Source: Desulfothermus sp964427155
GTDB taxonomy: Bacteria; Desulfobacterota; Desulfovibrionia; Desulfovibrionales; Desulfothermaceae
Length of the DNA stretch: 64,000 nt
Assembly (NCBI GenBank): GCA_964427155.1
Contig: CAYRSC010000024.1
Coordinates: 1-64,000, forward strand
Direction of reading: 5' to 3'
The notes under the pieces were generated by a model. It was not told where the DNA came from. It was given only the letters and a program-made list of their open reading frames with translations, and ran no database searches. Shown here piece by piece: positions 17,477 through 25,916 of this stretch (positions within the stretch are counted from its first letter, which is position 1; each line of letters begins with the position of its first letter). The translations under genes and the position numbers were made by a program.

Positions 17477-18265
17477 TCAAACAAAAGAGACAAGTCTCTC
17501 TATGGCCTCTTTTCCCTCTCTTCCCAAGGAAAGAGAATAATCCGTTACAAAGGTCTTTATATGCTGAGCTATTACCTCATCCTCCATTTCCCTAGCATGC
17601 TCCTTTATAAACCCCCACAGGGGGGAAACATCTTTTTTCGCAAAAAGGATACTCTCTCGTATTGCATCCTCAATACGAGCCACAAGACCCCTTTCAATAT
17701 CCCTGCGGGCAAGAATACATCCCAGGGGCACTGGAAGAGAGGTCCTCTCCTCCCACCACCTCCCCAGATCCATTAATTTCACAAGGCCCCTTTGCTGGTA
17801 TGTAAATCTCCCCTCATGGATCACCACCCCTGCATCCACCTCTCCCCGATGTAAGGCATCAAATATCTCATCATAACGCATGGCTACCACCTCTCCCCTA
17901 AAATCCCCCTGGGCCATCTTAAATAGGAGATAGGCAGTGGTGAGTTTACCAGGGATGGCCACCCTCTCACAGGACCCAATCCCCCCTGCCCTGTCCCGCC
18001 GGGCAACCAAAAGGGGACCCACCCCTCTACCCAGGGCCGCTCCTGCATCCAGGAGTCTGTATCTCTCCCTAACCCTTCCATAAATGGCCACACTGGTCTT
18101 CACCACATGATATTCACCCCTGAGGGCAGAATGATTAAGCTCTTCCACATCCTGGAAAAAAAATTCAGTCTTCACCCCTTCAATATTTATACTTCCAAGA
18201 CACATGGCCCCAAATATAAAGGTATCATTGGGACACGGAGAAATGCCAATGGATAGTTTTTGCAT
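17477..18265 (-). CDS. mqnD: 1,4-dihydroxy-6-naphthoate synthase (futalosine pathway)
   Basis: MqnD converts cyclic de-hypoxanthine futalosine to 1,4-dihydroxy-6-naphthoate in the alternative menaquinone route. The 262-residue product is of normal size, has the diagnostic SPCPNDTFIFGA at residues 9-20, and follows the periplasmic-binding-protein-like fold shared with MqnA (GEYHVVKTSVAIYG, GKLTTAYLL, GVVIHEGRFTY). GAGGGGA precedes the ATG. The gene is read away from the mqnE-mqnC-mqnA set across a 113-base gap, so the four genes are controlled from a shared divergent region. Confidence 0.93.
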   Translation of the reverse strand: MQKLSIGISPCPNDTFIFGAMCLGSINIEGVKTEFFFQDVEELNHSALRGEYHVVKTSVAIYGRVRERYRLLDAGAALGRGVGPLLVARRDRAGGIGSCERVAIPGKLTTAYLLFKMAQGDFRGEVVAMRYDEIFDALHRGEVDAGVVIHEGRFTYQQRGLVKLMDLGRWWEERTSLPVPLGCILARRDIERGLVARIEDAIRESILFAKKDVSPLWGFIKEHAREMEDEVIAQHIKTFVTDYSLSLGREGKEAIERLVSFV

Positions 18266-18307
18266 ATTATCTCCCCTCTAAGGCCATATTCAATTTATGT
18301 TTTTTTG

Positions 18308-18335
18308 TTGACTTTTCTCAGTGCAGACCTAAAAT
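18308..18335 (+). promoter_or_regulatory. Promoter of the mqnE-mqnC-mqnA operon
   Basis: TTGACT (18308-18313) and TAAAAT (18330-18335) are separated by 16 bases, each matching five of six consensus positions. A TAAGGA ribosome site lies eight bases before the mqnE ATG. The same gap must also hold the mqnD promoter in the other direction. Confidence 0.6.
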
Positions 18336-18378
18336 CCGTGCTGTTTTCTCCTGGTCAACTCATGTAAGGATCGCCCAG

Positions 18379-19464
18379 ATGATAGAAGACATACTCAAAA
18401 GAGAGGGACTCCTTTCTATCTTTGAGAAAATAAGGGAAAAAAAGAGGATCTCTCCCCAGGAGGCCCTTGAAATCTTTAATTGTCCAGATCCCCTGGCAGT
18501 AGGGATTCTGGCCCATTATGTAAGGGAACAACTCCACGCCAAACGCACCACCTATGTCCTCAACCAGCACATAAACTATACTAACCTCTGCGTCAATAGG
18601 TGCAGATTTTGCGCATTCAACAGAAAAAAGGGAGAGGAAGGGGCATTTGAACTCACAGTGGAGCAGGTGGAAGAGCGCCTCAAGCATAATAGCCACCTGC
18701 GAGAGGTTCATATAGTAGGAGGATGTCATCCCTCCCATGACCTGAATTATTATATACGGCTTATAGAGAGGGTGAGGGCCCTGCTTCCTCATGCCACCAT
18801 CAAGTGCTTTACAGCTGTGGAGATAGATCACATTGCACGAATGAGCTCTCTCCCTGTAAAAGATGTATTGGTATCCCTCAGGGAGGCGGGTATGGACATG
18901 CTTGCAGGGGGAGGGGCAGAGATATTTGACCAAGACATAAGAAAAAAGATATGTCCTGAAAAGATCTCTGGAGAGAGGTGGCTGGAGATAATGGAGATGG
19001 CTCATGAAATAGGTATCAAAAGTAACTGCACCATGTTGTTTGGGCATATAGAAGGGCCTATCCACCGCATCCACCACCTGGAAAGACTCAGGAGGCTCCA
19101 GGATAAAACCGGGGGATTTGTGTGCTTTATCCCCCTGCCCTTTATACCCAAGTACTCTCCTCTCAAAAACATCTCCTCCCCCAGTGCCCTGGACATCCTA
19201 AAGACCATTGCCATCTCAAGACTGATGCTGGACAATATCCCACATATAAAGAGCTATTGGATAATGCTGGGAATAAATCTCGCCCAAACTGCACTATTTT
19301 TTGGGGCAAATGACCTTGACGGTACAGTGGTGGAGGAAAAGATAGGACATATGGCCGGGGCAAACTCCCCCCAGGTCCTAAGTAGGAGAGAATTAATTAC
19401 CATGATAGAGAGGTGTGGTTTTGAGCCTGTGGAAAGAAATGGGGTCTTTGAACCCATCCAGTAA
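18379..19464 (+). CDS. mqnE: Aminofutalosine synthase (radical SAM)
   Basis: MqnE uses S-adenosylmethionine and a 4Fe-4S cluster to join the adenosyl group to 3-[(1-carboxyvinyl)oxy]benzoate, giving aminodeoxyfutalosine. The 361-residue product has the cluster motif CVNRCRFC (Cys71, Cys75, Cys78), followed by AFNRKKGEEGAF, the GGCHPSHDLNYY segment, MLAGGGAEIF and, near the C-terminus, the VEEKIGHMAGA block that separates MqnE from its paralogue MqnC. The start is preceded by TAAGGA with ideal spacing. It overlaps the following mqnC gene by 26 bases. Confidence 0.93.
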   Translation: MIEDILKREGLLSIFEKIREKKRISPQEALEIFNCPDPLAVGILAHYVREQLHAKRTTYVLNQHINYTNLCVNRCRFCAFNRKKGEEGAFELTVEQVEERLKHNSHLREVHIVGGCHPSHDLNYYIRLIERVRALLPHATIKCFTAVEIDHIARMSSLPVKDVLVSLREAGMDMLAGGGAEIFDQDIRKKICPEKISGERWLEIMEMAHEIGIKSNCTMLFGHIEGPIHRIHHLERLRRLQDKTGGFVCFIPLPFIPKYSPLKNISSPSALDILKTIAISRLMLDNIPHIKSYWIMLGINLAQTALFFGANDLDGTVVEEKIGHMAGANSPQVLSRRELITMIERCGFEPVERNGVFEPIQ

Positions 19465-20524
19465 TCCCCCTGTGGAGCAGATACTGGAAAAGGCCAGAGA
19501 GCAAAGGATATCAGGGGAGGAGGCCCTGGAGATATATCGCCATGCCCCTTTTCACCTCCTGGGAGAGATCGCACATGAGCTTAGAAAAAAAAGGACCCAT
19601 CCCCATATTGTCACCTATGTGGTGGATAGAAATATCAATTATTCTAACATCTGCATATGTGGATGCAGATTCTGCGCCTTTTATAAGTCCCCAGATGAAG
19701 AGGGGGGATATGTACTTTCAAAGGAGGAGATGAATCACAAGATAAGGGAGACCATAAGGCTAGGAGGGACCCAAATCCTACTTCAAGGGGGACTTCATCC
19801 CCACCTACCCCTTGAATTCTATGAAGAGATGCTCTCCAACATCAAGAAAGAGTTCCCCTCCATCCACATACACGCATTTTCTCCACCTGAAATAGTCCAC
19901 TTTAGTAAAAAGGAAGGGCTCACCATCAAAGAAACCATCCTTCGGCTTAAAAGGGCGGGTCTAGATTCTATCCCAGGGGGTGGGGCAGAGATACTGGTAA
20001 ACAGCGTAAGGGAGAAGGTCTCTCCAAAAAAATGTTCTGCAGACCAGTGGATTGAGGTAATGAGACAGGCCCATCTCCTGGGGATGAAGACCACCGCCAC
20101 CATGATGTTTGGACATGTGGAAGGATATGAGGACCGGATAGAACACCTCCTGAGGCTTAGAAACCTTCAGGACGAGACCAGGGGCTTTACTGCCTTTATC
20201 CCCTGGGGATTTCAGCCCAACAACACCCAGATCCCCGTATCCAAAATAACCTCCATAGAATATCTAAGGACCCTTGCCATCTCCAGAATCGTGCTGGACA
20301 ACTTCGCCAACATCCAGGTCTCATGGGTGACCATGGGAGCAGAGATAGCCCAGATGGGACTCTTGTTTGGTGGCAATGACTTTGGGTCCACAATGATAGA
20401 AGAGAATGTGGTGGCGGCCACGGGGGTAAGGTTCAGATTATCCATTGAGGAAATTGAGGACCTTATAAGAGGAGCGGGGTTTAGGCCCAGGCAGAGAAGG
20501 ATGGATTATACCCTTATAGAGTGA
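19439..20524 (+). CDS. mqnC: Cyclic dehypoxanthinyl futalosine synthase (radical SAM)
   Basis: MqnC cyclises dehypoxanthine futalosine. This 361-residue protein shows the radical SAM cluster motif CICGCRFC (Cys72, Cys76, Cys79), LLQGGLHPHLPLEFYE, DSIPGGGAEIL, FGHVEGYEDRIEHL and the GSTMIEENVVAATG block that distinguishes MqnC. It is a paralogue of the adjacent mqnE product and probably arose by an old duplication. I start at the ATG inside the end of mqnE behind GGAAAG; a GTG eight codons earlier is possible. The overlap with mqnE and the three-base gap to mqnA indicate one tightly coupled operon. Confidence 0.93.
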   Translation: MGSLNPSSNPPVEQILEKAREQRISGEEALEIYRHAPFHLLGEIAHELRKKRTHPHIVTYVVDRNINYSNICICGCRFCAFYKSPDEEGGYVLSKEEMNHKIRETIRLGGTQILLQGGLHPHLPLEFYEEMLSNIKKEFPSIHIHAFSPPEIVHFSKKEGLTIKETILRLKRAGLDSIPGGGAEILVNSVREKVSPKKCSADQWIEVMRQAHLLGMKTTATMMFGHVEGYEDRIEHLLRLRNLQDETRGFTAFIPWGFQPNNTQIPVSKITSIEYLRTLAISRIVLDNFANIQVSWVTMGAEIAQMGLLFGGNDFGSTMIEENVVAATGVRFRLSIEEIEDLIRGAGFRPRQRRMDYTLIE

Positions 20525-20527
20525 GAG

Positions 20528-21355
20528 ATGAAAAGGATAAGACTTGGAAAGATCTGTTACCTAAATGTGCTTCCCATCTACCATCCCCTGGAACATCAGA
20601 TAATCCCTAACAATTTTAAGATAGTACCAGGGATACCCGCAGAGCTAAACCAAAAAATGCACAGGGGAGAGCTGGATATAAGTGGCACATCTTCCATAGA
20701 ATACGCAAGACACTGGAGAGACTACTTACTCATTCCTCGCATAGCCATTGGCTCAAATGGCCCTGTAAAAAGCGTGCTCTTCTTGAGCAACTTTCCCTTA
20801 AAAGAGATGCATAACAAAAAGGTACTCTTAACCTCCCACAGTCACACCTCTGCGGCCCTGCTTCGCCTTATATTCAAAAGAGAGGACATAAAGGTAAGGT
20901 TTGAAACTGGCCCTATCTCTCCCCACCTACCCCAAAAAGGAGGTCCAGATGGGGTCCTTGCCATTGGGGATGAGGCCCTTGCCCTCAGGAAAAACAATCC
21001 CTTTAAATACACCATGGACCTGGGAGAAGAGTGGAGAAGGTGGACATCCCTCCCCTTTGTATTTGGGGTATGGGTGGTGAACAAAAAATCTCTGCAGGAG
21101 GGGCAAGATCACATAAAGAGGTCCTGTGCCCTCCTTATTCAGGCCAGAGAATGGGGATGTAGTAAGATTGAGATGTTTGCGAAAAAGGCCTCAGAAAGGT
21201 TTTTTCTCGGATATACCCACATCCTTCACTACTTTAAAGGGCTGGTCTATGATATGGGAGAGAGAGAATTAAAGGGGCTTTCCACCTTTTACCAGATGTT
21301 ATATGAGGCATCTCTTATAAAAGAGATTCCTCCCCTTACCCTCTTAGAGGTGTGA
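20528..21355 (+). CDS. mqnA: Chorismate dehydratase (futalosine pathway)
   Basis: MqnA removes water from chorismate to give 3-[(1-carboxyvinyl)oxy]benzoate, the substrate of MqnE. The 275-residue product opens with the family signature KICYLNVLPIYHPLE, then has GELDISGTSSIEYARH and LTSHSHTSAALLRLIF, and shares the binding-protein-like fold with MqnD. Its GDEAL segment near residue 155 is also typical. The gene is the last of the operon. With MqnE, MqnC and MqnD it covers the futalosine route except for the MqnB hydrolase step, whose gene is not in this window. Confidence 0.92.
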   Translation: MKRIRLGKICYLNVLPIYHPLEHQIIPNNFKIVPGIPAELNQKMHRGELDISGTSSIEYARHWRDYLLIPRIAIGSNGPVKSVLFLSNFPLKEMHNKKVLLTSHSHTSAALLRLIFKREDIKVRFETGPISPHLPQKGGPDGVLAIGDEALALRKNNPFKYTMDLGEEWRRWTSLPFVFGVWVVNKKSLQEGQDHIKRSCALLIQAREWGCSKIEMFAKKASERFFLGYTHILHYFKGLVYDMGERELKGLSTFYQMLYEASLIKEIPPLTLLEV

Positions 21356-21358
21356 GAA

Positions 21359-21394
21359 AGACCCCTTGGCCCTATCCCTTCGGGCTTAAGAGGT
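21359..21394. terminator. Imperfect hairpin between convergent genes
   Basis: An imperfect inverted repeat (GACC-CCTT-GGCCC with GGGC-TTAAGAGGTC) fills the gap between the convergent mqnA and Mth938-like genes. On the minus strand it is followed by TCTTTCTC, so it may end transcription in that direction; on the plus strand no T-tract follows. Confidence 0.35.
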
Positions 21395-21403
21395 CCATAA
21401 TCC

Positions 21404-21751
21404 CTAGCAGGTGAGATGAAAACCTGCGCCCACACGGGGATGTTCTTCATTTAATTGATTAAATATCCTAATCGCCTCCCTTGTGGGTAGCTCCACCAGT
21501 CTTATTCCCCTCTGCTTTAGTTTTACCTTAAGGGAATGGGAGACCTTCATCATCCCTGGCTCTCCCTGCCCAATTATCAGGGTCTCTATCCCTCTCTCCA
21601 GAAGGTCTTCCACATCTCCCATCTCCACCACGTGCCCACTCCTCCTCCACCATGGATGGATTATCTCATTTTCATATATCTTGAGGTCACTGGAATAGGT
21701 CTTACCAGAAATAACCATCCTTCCAAAACTATAATCCTCTATCTTAAGCAT
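21404..21751 (-). CDS. Mth938-like domain protein (DUF498/Xcc1710 family)
   Basis: The 115-residue protein is a single Mth938-like domain (YSFGRMVISGKTYSSDLKIY, then WWRRSGH and an ETLIIGQGEPG loop near residue 58). These domains have an alpha/beta fold; the human relative is AAMDC, and bacterial copies have no agreed function. The size and full-length match argue that the gene is intact. It lies convergent to the mqn operon and just downstream of the T6SS cluster on the same strand, 37 bases before the last T6SS-region gene, so whether it is read with that cluster is unclear. Confidence 0.8.
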   Translation of the reverse strand: MLKIEDYSFGRMVISGKTYSSDLKIYENEIIHPWWRRSGHVVEMGDVEDLLERGIETLIIGQGEPGMMKVSHSLKVKLKQRGIRLVELPTREAIRIFNQLNEEHPRVGAGFHLTC

Positions 21752-21787
21752 AGTAGATCCCTTTCCTGAAAATGGTTTTACCCCCTC

Positions 21788-23038
21788 TCACTTGTGGGCC
21801 TTAAGGGGTCGTGCCAGTGCCTGATATAGGATGTCTCCTGGATTAAGCTTTATTTCTACCCATTGCAGGTCCCTGCCCTTTGTAAAAAAAGTAGATATAA
21901 ACCTTCCATTACAAAATAGTTTAAAAAGCCTTCCCTCTTTTACAAATCTATACTCATTATAATTGGCCGCTATATAAAAATCAGTAAGTGTTATTTCATT
22001 GTCCCCCATGGAAATAGTAGTGGTAATAGGGCCATTTCCCTTTTTCACGAGAGAAAACTCTATCTTGTCCTTTTTATAGTTATCATATCTGAATATAAAG
22101 GGAGTAAAGGTCCTGGTGAAAAAACCAAATCTCAAGTCCACATTTTGAAACATCTTGATCTCCACCTCAAAATTCGGTCCACAGGGAAAATGAAGGTGGA
22201 CCATTGCCCCTCCCTTTCTCAAGGTAGCTATGCCCTTTCCCTCTGCTCCAAGTTGGACCACCAGATAGTCTCCAAGAGAAGAGGATAGGGTATCCCCTAT
22301 GTTTTTACCCTTGAGAGAAAGGGTATAGACATCTCCCTTCTTTCTAACTTCCTTTTGAGAGGAGAGGGCATACAAAAAACCCGCCTTTTTTTTCTCCTCC
22401 TGCAATAACACGGGAACCAACATGGCCCTATAGGTGATACATATTGCTCCCTTATTAAAATCAAATAGGGGATTCTCCACCCTTGCCCACACCAGGGCCT
22501 TTTTCATGCGCCATAGAGGAAGGTCTTTATACCGGGGAAGGTCCCGTGTTATCAGACATCTCAAAGCGGCATCCTTCACCCTCTCTGGGACCTGCTTCAT
22601 TTTAAGATCAGGGTTATTATAACAGAATCTTTTTAAAGAATATTCTCTAGGCCTATATCTTTTCCACACATCAGGGTCTAAAGATATGGTGGCCTTTGCA
22701 CAGACCTCCCCGAATGCTGGACCATTAAAAAATTCCACATCCTTTAAGGTAAGTATAGATGGTCCAATAACATCGTAAAATTTTCTCTCTCCCTGGGGGA
22801 GTAACCCCATACTTTTTTTATGCCAATACTGCCTTCTCAGCCTGGATACAAGCCTTTTCTTTATCTCCTTCTCCCCCATATTCCTTATCTCAGCATAGTG
22901 GAGACAGACACATTCCTTTTTTAAATGGAGGCTAGAGAGTAACTTTTCAGTAAAGGCCCCAACCCCATATTTGCCTCCACAAGAAGAGGCCATACAACAT
23001 CCCCATACCACCCCTACCAAGAGGATGAGCCTTTTCAT
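21788..23038 (-). CDS. Putative lipoprotein with lectin-like C-terminal domain, T6SS cluster end
   Basis: I do not recognise this 416-residue protein as a named family. The N-terminus is a short signal with a lipobox-like MASSC (Cys20), so it is probably a membrane-anchored lipoprotein. Residues 40-190 are charged and contain several cysteines (CVCLHYAEIRNMG, GEVCAKATI). The C-terminal 160 residues are beta-rich with YDNYKKDKIEFSLV, NEYRFVKEGRLFKLFCNG and VEIKLNPGDILYQ, a pattern seen in concanavalin/LamG-like jelly rolls. It is the last gene of the T6SS operon, behind the TIR-like gene. Position suggests an accessory, effector-linked or immunity role, which is inference only. GTGAGGTG precedes the start. 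Confidence 0.65.
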   Translation of the reverse strand: MKRLILLVGVVWGCCMASSCGGKYGVGAFTEKLLSSLHLKKECVCLHYAEIRNMGEKEIKKRLVSRLRRQYWHKKSMGLLPQGERKFYDVIGPSILTLKDVEFFNGPAFGEVCAKATISLDPDVWKRYRPREYSLKRFCYNNPDLKMKQVPERVKDAALRCLITRDLPRYKDLPLWRMKKALVWARVENPLFDFNKGAICITYRAMLVPVLLQEEKKKAGFLYALSSQKEVRKKGDVYTLSLKGKNIGDTLSSSLGDYLVVQLGAEGKGIATLRKGGAMVHLHFPCGPNFEVEIKMFQNVDLRFGFFTRTFTPFIFRYDNYKKDKIEFSLVKKGNGPITTTISMGDNEITLTDFYIAANYNEYRFVKEGRLFKLFCNGRFISTFFTKGRDLQWVEIKLNPGDILYQALARPLKAHK

Positions 23039-23055
23039 GGGAGAAGCACCTCACT

Positions 23056-23814
23056 TTATAAGAGGGAAAGATTATAACACTCCAGTGCCTCTTCCCTCCA
23101 CTCTCCAAACAAGATGAAAGTGGGCACCTTACTTACATTCACAAAGGCAGAGGTACTAGAAGAAATTTCATTTTTCACGGCCCAGGCAATATATTCTTCA
23201 CCATTTACCTCTAATTTCATATCCCTTACAGGATATTCCAGGACACTTCTCTCAGGCAAACGTCCTCTTTCCCCTATCCCCATATGCCTTATCTCTGCAT
23301 CCTTTACCCCTATGAGAACCCCTTTCCATACCCCCTTGGCAGGCCCTATCTCCAACCAGAGCCCCATGCCAGGGACCCCATAAGGTGTTATCCGATATGG
23401 AACTATCTCCTTTCCCACAGGAAGATGCACCTTTGCAACCACCTTAGCGGCAAACCCTGAATCCATCTCTACCATCTCGCTCCCCCTAAAGACAGGGGGC
23501 AATTCCTCCTTCTGAGGGGATTTACCAGAAGGAAACAACAGGATGGTCTTTATACTGGGCTCCTTTCCAATCTCCAGCAAACTAAGGCCCTGTCTTATGC
23601 TGGGACGCTCCCAATCCTCTTTTGTACCAAGGATTATCCACGCCTTATACCCGCCTCCTTCCAGCTCCTTTTTAAAACTCACCCATCCCATATTCTCCAG
23701 GTCATCTTTGTAGAAATGACCATCTATAGACAGGCCCATCTTTGTGAGCTGGGAAAATACCTCTTTTGCCACTTCTTCATCCTTATGAAGCATAATAAAA
23801 TATACCTTACTCAT
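23056..23814 (-). CDS. Unknown protein with TIR-like N-terminal half, T6SS cluster
   Basis: This 252-residue protein begins VYFIMLHKDEEVAKEVF, then YKDDLENMGWVSFKKEL, then AWIILGTKEDWERPSI, an order of strands and helices that resembles TIR domains (FISYxHxDE, D..L..G, S..W). The usual catalytic Glu after 'SxxW' is not obvious, so NAD hydrolysis cannot be claimed. Residues 125-252 are beta-rich and unrecognised. There is no signal peptide. It sits in the accessory tail of the T6SS operon between the DUF3540 gene and the lipoprotein gene, a place where effectors, adaptors and immunity proteins are common. AGAGGA precedes the ATG. Confidence 0.6.
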   Translation of the reverse strand: MSKVYFIMLHKDEEVAKEVFSQLTKMGLSIDGHFYKDDLENMGWVSFKKELEGGGYKAWIILGTKEDWERPSIRQGLSLLEIGKEPSIKTILLFPSGKSPQKEELPPVFRGSEMVEMDSGFAAKVVAKVHLPVGKEIVPYRITPYGVPGMGLWLEIGPAKGVWKGVLIGVKDAEIRHMGIGERGRLPERSVLEYPVRDMKLEVNGEEYIAWAVKNEISSSTSAFVNVSKVPTFILFGEWREEALECYNLSLL

Positions 23815-23884
23815 AATTCAATCCTCTTTCCCATGGATCAAGACATCCATCTATAAGATGTTCCCACTATTTTAGATAAAAAAA

Positions 23885-24409
23885 TCAACCAAGGGCTATC
23901 TTATCCCCATCAACCCTCACCTTATCCTTCCCCAGGATGGTGGCCCTCTTTCCCCTTAACCACACATCTTCATCTACAGAGAATCTAAGGCGACGGGATG
24001 TTAGCTGAAAAATACCCCTTACCCACGTAAAGACATTTTCAAAATACCTGAAAAAATGCCTTGTCCTAAAGGTCAATCTATCCCTTGCCTCCACCTCAAG
24101 GGAGACCCCTCTTACCTCAAGGTCCCCTCCCCTTATACATACCTCCATATCTGCCGCATTTATCCGTCTTGTCCCTGAATCAGAGCGTAGGACCATCACA
24201 ATAAAATTGTGATTCCCTCCACAGTAAACCAGTACATTATCCCCTTTATGGGGGATGAGGAACGAACCCTCTGCCAGCAGACACCTAATTATCTCATCCC
24301 CATCTCCCACACACACCTCAAAGATGTCTCCCTCTATCCCCCTCACCACCCCATCACAAAATGGGGATTGTTGAGAGGAGGAACTTGATAACATCTCCAT
24401 CTGAAACAT
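23885..24409 (-). CDS. DUF3540 family protein, T6SS-associated
   Basis: The 174-residue product matches what I know of DUF3540: an N-terminal OB-like beta part (GVVRGIEGDIFEVCVG ... GDNVLVYCGG) and a repetitive C-terminal half with alternating strands (LEVRGVSLEVEARDRLTFRT ... LRFSVDEDVWLRGKRATILG) ending KIALG. DUF3540 genes recur beside DUF2169, DUF4150 and vgrG in T6SS clusters. The repeats look like a short beta-helix that could extend or cap the VgrG needle, but that is inference. It is preceded by GGGAGGA and is 15 bases from the PAAR-like gene. Confidence 0.75.
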   Translation of the reverse strand: MFQMEMLSSSSSQQSPFCDGVVRGIEGDIFEVCVGDGDEIIRCLLAEGSFLIPHKGDNVLVYCGGNHNFIVMVLRSDSGTRRINAADMEVCIRGGDLEVRGVSLEVEARDRLTFRTRHFFRYFENVFTWVRGIFQLTSRRLRFSVDEDVWLRGKRATILGKDKVRVDGDKIALG

Positions 24410-24424
24410 AATATTCCTCCCTGG

Positions 24425-24835
24425 TTAAGCCAAGATCATCACCTTAAACTGACTGGGAACGATCTGGGAGCCGTTAAAGACATTGGGGTTCTGACCATTT
24501 TGTGTAAGGGTGCATCCAAAATATACAGCAGGCTGGCCTTCAATCTTCACCTTCATACTTGAACTCACATACCTGGCGGGCCCCTTAATGGTACCTGAGA
24601 CCACTCCACCTACAGAGCCAGGCTCATCCCCTGTTGACTGGGGGATCACGCTCTTTTTAGTAAGGGCCACCTTCCCGCATATCTTCACCTTTCTAGAACA
24701 AGTGTCCCCCCTCGCCTGATTACACATGGCAATATTTACATAGGGAGTAGGTATAGGTGCGCCTGGAGGAGCAGGTGTCTTACATACATCAGGCATTCCC
24801 TGACACATCCCCCCCTGTTTTGTAGAAGCAAACAT
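24425..24835 (-). CDS. PAAR-like (DUF4150) spike-tip protein
   Basis: The 136-residue product is a PAAR-like DUF4150 protein: an N-terminal CKTPAPPGAPIPTPYVNIAM segment, a KICGKVALTKKSVIPQSTGDEPG turn and the GPARYVSSSMKVKIEGQPAVYFGC strand pair are all standard. Such proteins cap the VgrG trimer and carry or recruit effectors. This one is a bare domain with no C-terminal toxin, so any effector must be attached by another protein of the operon. Six cysteines and several prolines suggest a rigid tip. It has a GGGAGG ribosome site and follows the pentapeptide genes closely. Confidence 0.85.
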   Translation of the reverse strand: MFASTKQGGMCQGMPDVCKTPAPPGAPIPTPYVNIAMCNQARGDTCSRKVKICGKVALTKKSVIPQSTGDEPGSVGGVVSGTIKGPARYVSSSMKVKIEGQPAVYFGCTLTQNGQNPNVFNGSQIVPSQFKVMILA

Positions 24836-24863
24836 CCTCTATCCTCCCTGTTTATAAACCATT

Positions 24864-25913
24864 TTATCCCTCCGGTGGTTCCCACCTCTCTGCCCGGGCA
24901 AGGGCCTCATCGGTCCCTTTCACGCCTTTAAGGTTTGCCCCCTTCCAGAGGGAATCTGTCTCTCTTATTTCATGCAAATTTGCCCCCATTAAATCACTAT
25001 CTCTAAAATCTGTTCTTTCAATCACACAATGAGATAGGTCCGCAAACATAAGAGAGGCACCAATAAAAGAACATCCCTCTAGGACACTTGCATTTAACAT
25101 ACATTCCTTCATCTCACATCTATTAAAAGAAGAGGCTATCATATGAGCCCCTTGAAATGAACTCCCCTGAAGGTGAGCTCCATCAAAATGCACACCTTTC
25201 AAATATGCCCCACTAAAGTCGGCATATCTGGCATCTATCCTCCTGAAATCTACATCCTCTCCCCTCATCTCCCTTAAGTCCCCTTGAAATAGATTGACCT
25301 CCTCAAATACTGCTCCCTTCACCAATGCCCCCCTCAGATCCACATCCTGAAATATGCTTCCCCTAAGGTCCATACCCTCCAGGTTACATCCCCTCATATC
25401 GGTCCATTTAAATATACATCTGGCAAACACACAAGAGGACAGATCCACACCCTCCAGGTCTGAGCTGGAAAGGTCACACATCTCAAAGTTGGTTTCGCCC
25501 AGGGATATTCCCCTCATATCACACGAGAGAAGAGACACCTCTTCAAACCTGCTCCCTTCCATCTCACAAGAAACAAGGATACATTCCTTCCAATTGCCTC
25601 CCTGAAAGGTGCTATTTAAAAAATGTCCCTTCTCTATCACTATCTCCTCCCAGGAACATGAAAGCAGAGAGGCCTGTTCTAATCTCAATGATACTACAGT
25701 AGTATCCCTAATTCCCATTTCTCTCAACTCACATCTGGAAAATACCACATCCTCCAAGGTACATTGCTCTATAACAACTCCCTGAAAGACACATCCCTGA
25801 AACACCACATCCTTTAAAAAACGTCCTTGTAGAGAAATATCTTTTATTTCCTCTCCCTCTATCCTTAATCCTGAAATCTCAACATCCCTTTCAAAGAGGT
25901 GGTCTATATTCAT
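24864..25913 (-). CDS. Pentapeptide repeat protein, T6SS-associated
   Basis: Almost all of this 349-residue protein is built from five-residue repeats of the A(D/N)Lxx kind, drifting to xxFxx/xxLxG with frequent Cys and Glu (for example FADLSHCVIERTDFRDSDLM near residue 290). Pentapeptide repeats fold into a square right-handed beta-helix; some mimic DNA, others act as structural rods. Here the gene follows the DUF2169-pentapeptide fusion after three bases, so it probably belongs to the spike-loading module and may pair with the repeats in that protein. No signal peptide or membrane segment is present. The exact role is unknown. Confidence 0.8.
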   Translation of the reverse strand: MNIDHLFERDVEISGLRIEGEEIKDISLQGRFLKDVVFQGCVFQGVVIEQCTLEDVVFSRCELREMGIRDTTVVSLRLEQASLLSCSWEEIVIEKGHFLNSTFQGGNWKECILVSCEMEGSRFEEVSLLSCDMRGISLGETNFEMCDLSSSDLEGVDLSSCVFARCIFKWTDMRGCNLEGMDLRGSIFQDVDLRGALVKGAVFEEVNLFQGDLREMRGEDVDFRRIDARYADFSGAYLKGVHFDGAHLQGSSFQGAHMIASSFNRCEMKECMLNASVLEGCSFIGASLMFADLSHCVIERTDFRDSDLMGANLHEIRETDSLWKGANLKGVKGTDEALARAERWEPPEG

Positions 25914-25916
25914 GTT

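Noticed and set aside
18355..19077. 240-codon minus-strand frame opposite mqnE
   Set aside because: The radical SAM gene on the other strand is certain; this frame has no family resemblance.
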